Assembly (NCBI RefSeq): GCF_902499125.1
Contig: NZ_CABVPX010000013.1
Coordinates: 1 to 64,000, forward strand
Direction of reading: 5' to 3'
Length of the DNA: 64,000 nucleotides
Source of the DNA: Burkholderia arboris
Lineage (GTDB): Bacteria; Pseudomonadota; Gammaproteobacteria; Burkholderiales; Burkholderiaceae
Shown: positions 61,885 through 64,000 of the stretch, piece after piece
How the letters are laid out: each line of letters begins with the position of its first letter
Numbering within the stretch: the stretch's first letter is position 1
The notes under the pieces: model-generated
What the model was told of the DNA's origin: nothing
Databases searched by the model: none
What the model saw: the letters and a program-made list of their open reading frames with translations, nothing else
Translations under genes and position numbers: made by a program

Positions 61885-64000
61885 TCAGTGCTTGACGACT
61901 TCCGTCGAGCCGGCATCCTTCGCCGCCTCGCCGACCGGCGCTGCTGCCTTCGCCTCTTCTTCCGGCGGCAGCGGAGTCGGCGAACGCTCGAGCGCGAGTT
62001 CCAGCACCTTGTCGATCCAGCGAACCGGCACGATCTCGATCGCGTTCTTCACGTTGTCCGGAATGTCCGCGAGATCCTTCACGTTCTCTTCCGGAATCAG
62101 CACGAGCTTGATGCCGCCGCGATGCGCAGCCAGCAGCTTTTCCTTCAGCCCGCCGATCGGCAGCACTTCGCCACGCAACGTGATTTCGCCCGTCATCGCG
62201 ACATCGGCACGCACGGGGATACCCGTCAGCACCGACACCAGCGCGGTCGTCATCGCACCGCCGGCGGACGGACCGTCCTTCGGCGTCGCACCTTCCGGCA
62301 CGTGGATGTGGATGTCCTGCTTCTCGAACGCTTCGTCCTTGATGCCCAGACGGCGCGAGCGCGAGCGCACGACAGAACGCGCAGCCTCGACCGACTCCTT
62401 CATCACGTCGCCGAGCGAACCCGTACGGATCACGTTGCCCTTGCCCGGCATCACCGCGGCTTCGATCGTCAGCAGATCGCCGCCGACTTCCGTCCACGCG
62501 AGGCCGGTCACCTGACCGACCTGGTTTTCCTTCGCCGCGAGGCCGAAGTCGTACTTGCGCACGCCGAGGAACGTGTCGAGGTTCTCGCCATCGACCTTGA
62601 TCGCGCCCGATGCCTTCTTCAGCAGCAGCATCTTCACGACCTTGCGGCAGATCTTCGACACTTCCCGCTCGAGCGAACGCACACCGGCTTCGCGCGTGTA
62701 GTAGCGGATGATGTCGCGGATCGCCTGTTCGGTGACGTCGATCTCGCCGTCCTTCAGCCCGTTGTTCTTCTTCTGCTTCGGCAGCAGGTAACGCTGGGCA
62801 ATGCTGACCTTCTCGTCTTCCGTGTAACCCGACAGACGGATCACTTCCATCCGGTCGAGCAGCGGCGGCGGGATGTTCAGCGAGTTCGACGTCGCAACGA
62901 ACATCACGTCCGACAGATCGAAGTCGACTTCGATGTAGTGGTCGGCGAACGTGTGGTTCTGTTCCGGATCGAGCACTTCGAGCAGCGCCGACGACGGATC
63001 GCCGCGGAAATCCATACCCATCTTGTCGACTTCGTCGAGCAGGAAGAGCGGATTGCGCACGCCGACCTTCGCGAGGCTTTGCAGGATCTTGCCCGGCATC
63101 GAACCGATGTACGTACGGCGGTGGCCGCGGATCTCGGCTTCGTCACGCACGCCGCCGAGCGCCATCCGGACGAACTTGCGGTTCGTCGCACGGGCGATCG
63201 ACTGGCCGAGCGAGGTCTTGCCGACGCCCGGAGGCCCGACGAGGCACAGGATCGGCGCCTTGACCTTGTCCACGCGCTGTTGCACCGCGAGATACTCGAG
63301 GATCCGTTCCTTGACCTTCTCGAGGCCGAAGTGATCCTCGTCGAGCACCTGCTCGGCGTTCGACAGGTCGTTGTTGACCTTGCTCTTCTTGCGCCACGGC
63401 AGGCCGATCAGCGTGTCGATGTAGTTGCGCACGACGGTCGCTTCCGCGGACATCGGCGACATCAGCTTCAGCTTCTTCAGCTCGGCGTCGGCCTTCTTCT
63501 TGGCTTCCTTCGGCATGCGCGCGGCGTTGATGCGCTTCTCGAGTTCCTCGAGATCCGCACCCTCTTCGCCTTCGCCCAGTTCCTTCTGGATCGCCTTGAC
63601 CTGTTCGTTCAGGTAGTACTCGCGCTGGCTCTTTTCCATCTGGCGCTTCACGCGCCCGCGGATGCGCTTTTCGACCTGCAGGATGTCGATCTCGGCTTCG
63701 AGCTGCGCAAGCAGGTGCTCGAGGCGCTCGATGACCGGGAACATCTCGAGGATGTGCTGCTTCTGGTCGAGCTTCAGCGGCAGGCGCTCGGCGATCATGT
63801 CGGCGAGGCGGCCGGCTTCGTCGATGCCCGACAGCGACGTGAGGATCTCCGGCGGGATCTTCTTGTTCAGCTTCACGTACTGGTCGAACTGCGACACGAT
63901 CGCACGGCGCAGCGCTTCCGTTTCAGCGCTGTCGGCGTGATCGGGCTCGAGCGGCATCACTTCGCAGGAGAACTGCGTCTCCTGTTCTTCGATCGACAAC
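61885..64000 (-). CDS. lon: ATP-dependent protease Lon (N-terminus beyond right edge)
   Basis: The last about 704 residues of Lon, a cytosolic AAA+ serine protease for damaged and regulatory proteins. The visible part contains the coiled middle region ([20 protein letters not shown]), Walker [20 protein letters not shown], Walker [12 protein letters not shown], sensor TSNSLNIP and the protease domain with the catalytic Ser in [11 protein letters not shown] and Lys in [14 protein letters not shown]. The Ala/Pro/Glu-rich tail ends TEVVKH. The frame is open at 64000, where the sequence ([13 protein letters not shown]) is internal Lon; the start is outside the window. Confidence 0.98.
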   Translation of the reverse strand, partial: LSIEEQETQFSCEVMPLEPDHADSAETEALRRAIVSQFDQYVKLNKKIPPEILTSLSGIDEAGRLADMIAERLPLKLDQKQHILEMFPVIERLEHLLAQLEAEIDILQVEKRIRGRVKRQMEKSQREYYLNEQVKAIQKELGEGEEGADLEELEKRINAARMPKEAKKKADAELKKLKLMSPMSAEATVVRNYIDTLIGLPWRKKSKVNNDLSNAEQVLDEDHFGLEKVKERILEYLAVQQRVDKVKAPILCLVGPPGVGKTSLGQSIARATNRKFVRMALGGVRDEAEIRGHRRTYIGSMPGKILQSLAKVGVRNPLFLLDEVDKMGMDFRGDPSSALLEVLDPEQNHTFADHYIEVDFDLSDVMFVATSNSLNIPPPLLDRMEVIRLSGYTEDEKVSIAQRYLLPKQKKNNGLKDGEIDVTEQAIRDIIRYYTREAGVRSLEREVSKICRKVVKMLLLKKASGAIKVDGENLDTFLGVRKYDFGLAAKENQVGQVTGLAWTEVGGDLLTIEAAVMPGKGNVIRTGSLGDVMKESVEAARSVVRSRSRRLGIKDEAFEKQDIHIHVPEGATPKDGPSAGGAMTTALVSVLTGIPVRADVAMTGEITLRGEVLPIGGLKEKLLAAHRGGIKLVLIPEENVKDLADIPDNVKNAIEIVPVRWIDKVLELALERSPTPLPPEEEAKAAAPVGEAAKDAGSTEVVKH

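Overview
The window is GC-rich DNA with dense, short-spaced genes typical of a betaproteobacterium. The gene set and protein sequences fit Burkholderia, most likely the Burkholderia cepacia complex and its large chromosome: gcl-hyi-glxR, a LysM/BON Kbp homologue, SYLF lipoprotein, mltG-tmk-holB-tatD, purL, pgi, tesA next to a LolD-like ATPase, ppiD and lon. The genus call is inference from gene content and style, not from a marker gene. No rRNA, CRISPR array or replication origin was seen. Two tRNA genes (Asp-GTC, Val-TAC) lie between ppiD and lon.

Layout. 1-2051: an anti-sigma gene (cut by the left edge), its ECF sigma factor and a LysR regulator. 2223-5786: glyoxylate carboligase, hydroxypyruvate isomerase and tartronate semialdehyde reductase, which together turn glyoxylate into glycerate. 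5787-15053: small envelope, stress and regulatory genes (Kbp-like LysM protein, asparaginase, PsiF, SYLF lipoprotein, glycosyltransferase, AAA ATPase, MscS channel, Rap1a-like and ankyrin proteins). 15099-18707: a leftward housekeeping operon mltG-tmk-holB-tatD. 18785-23149: ygfZ, an NRDE/TANGO2 protein, two small-molecule enzymes, a thioesterase and a Dabb protein.

23125 to about 33100 is a roughly 10 kb accessory island of lower GC. It is bounded by 47-bp imperfect direct repeats that carry the start of the Dabb gene, and a P4-type tyrosine integrase sits just inside the left end. Cargo: a fused AAA-ATPase/DUF4435 (TOPRIM-like) protein resembling a merged PARIS AriA-AriB, an overlapping 227-residue partner, a 477-residue protein with an Apea-like HEPN motif, a coiled-coil membrane protein, a possible DUF5677-type protein, and decayed fragments (SRAP, GNAT, AraC, integrase). 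Several short dispersed repeats fill the gaps. This is the part most likely to hold something undescribed, probably anti-phage defence.

33164-48078: a RidA enzyme, an unusually AT-rich 0.8 kb gap, a large lipoprotein of the six-hairpin glycosidase type, a diguanylate cyclase, and a leftward fatty-acid beta-oxidation cluster (acyl-CoA ligase, FadB/FadJ-like enzyme, thiolase) that contains a nicotinamidase. Then come selO, msrB, yciB, a BolA-like gene and a parvulin. 48207-64000: GNAT, purL, a D-amino-acid dehydrogenase-like oxidase, the NAD(P)HX repair enzyme, pgi, a LolD-like ATPase divergent from tesA, ppiD, the two tRNAs, and lon (start cut by the right edge).
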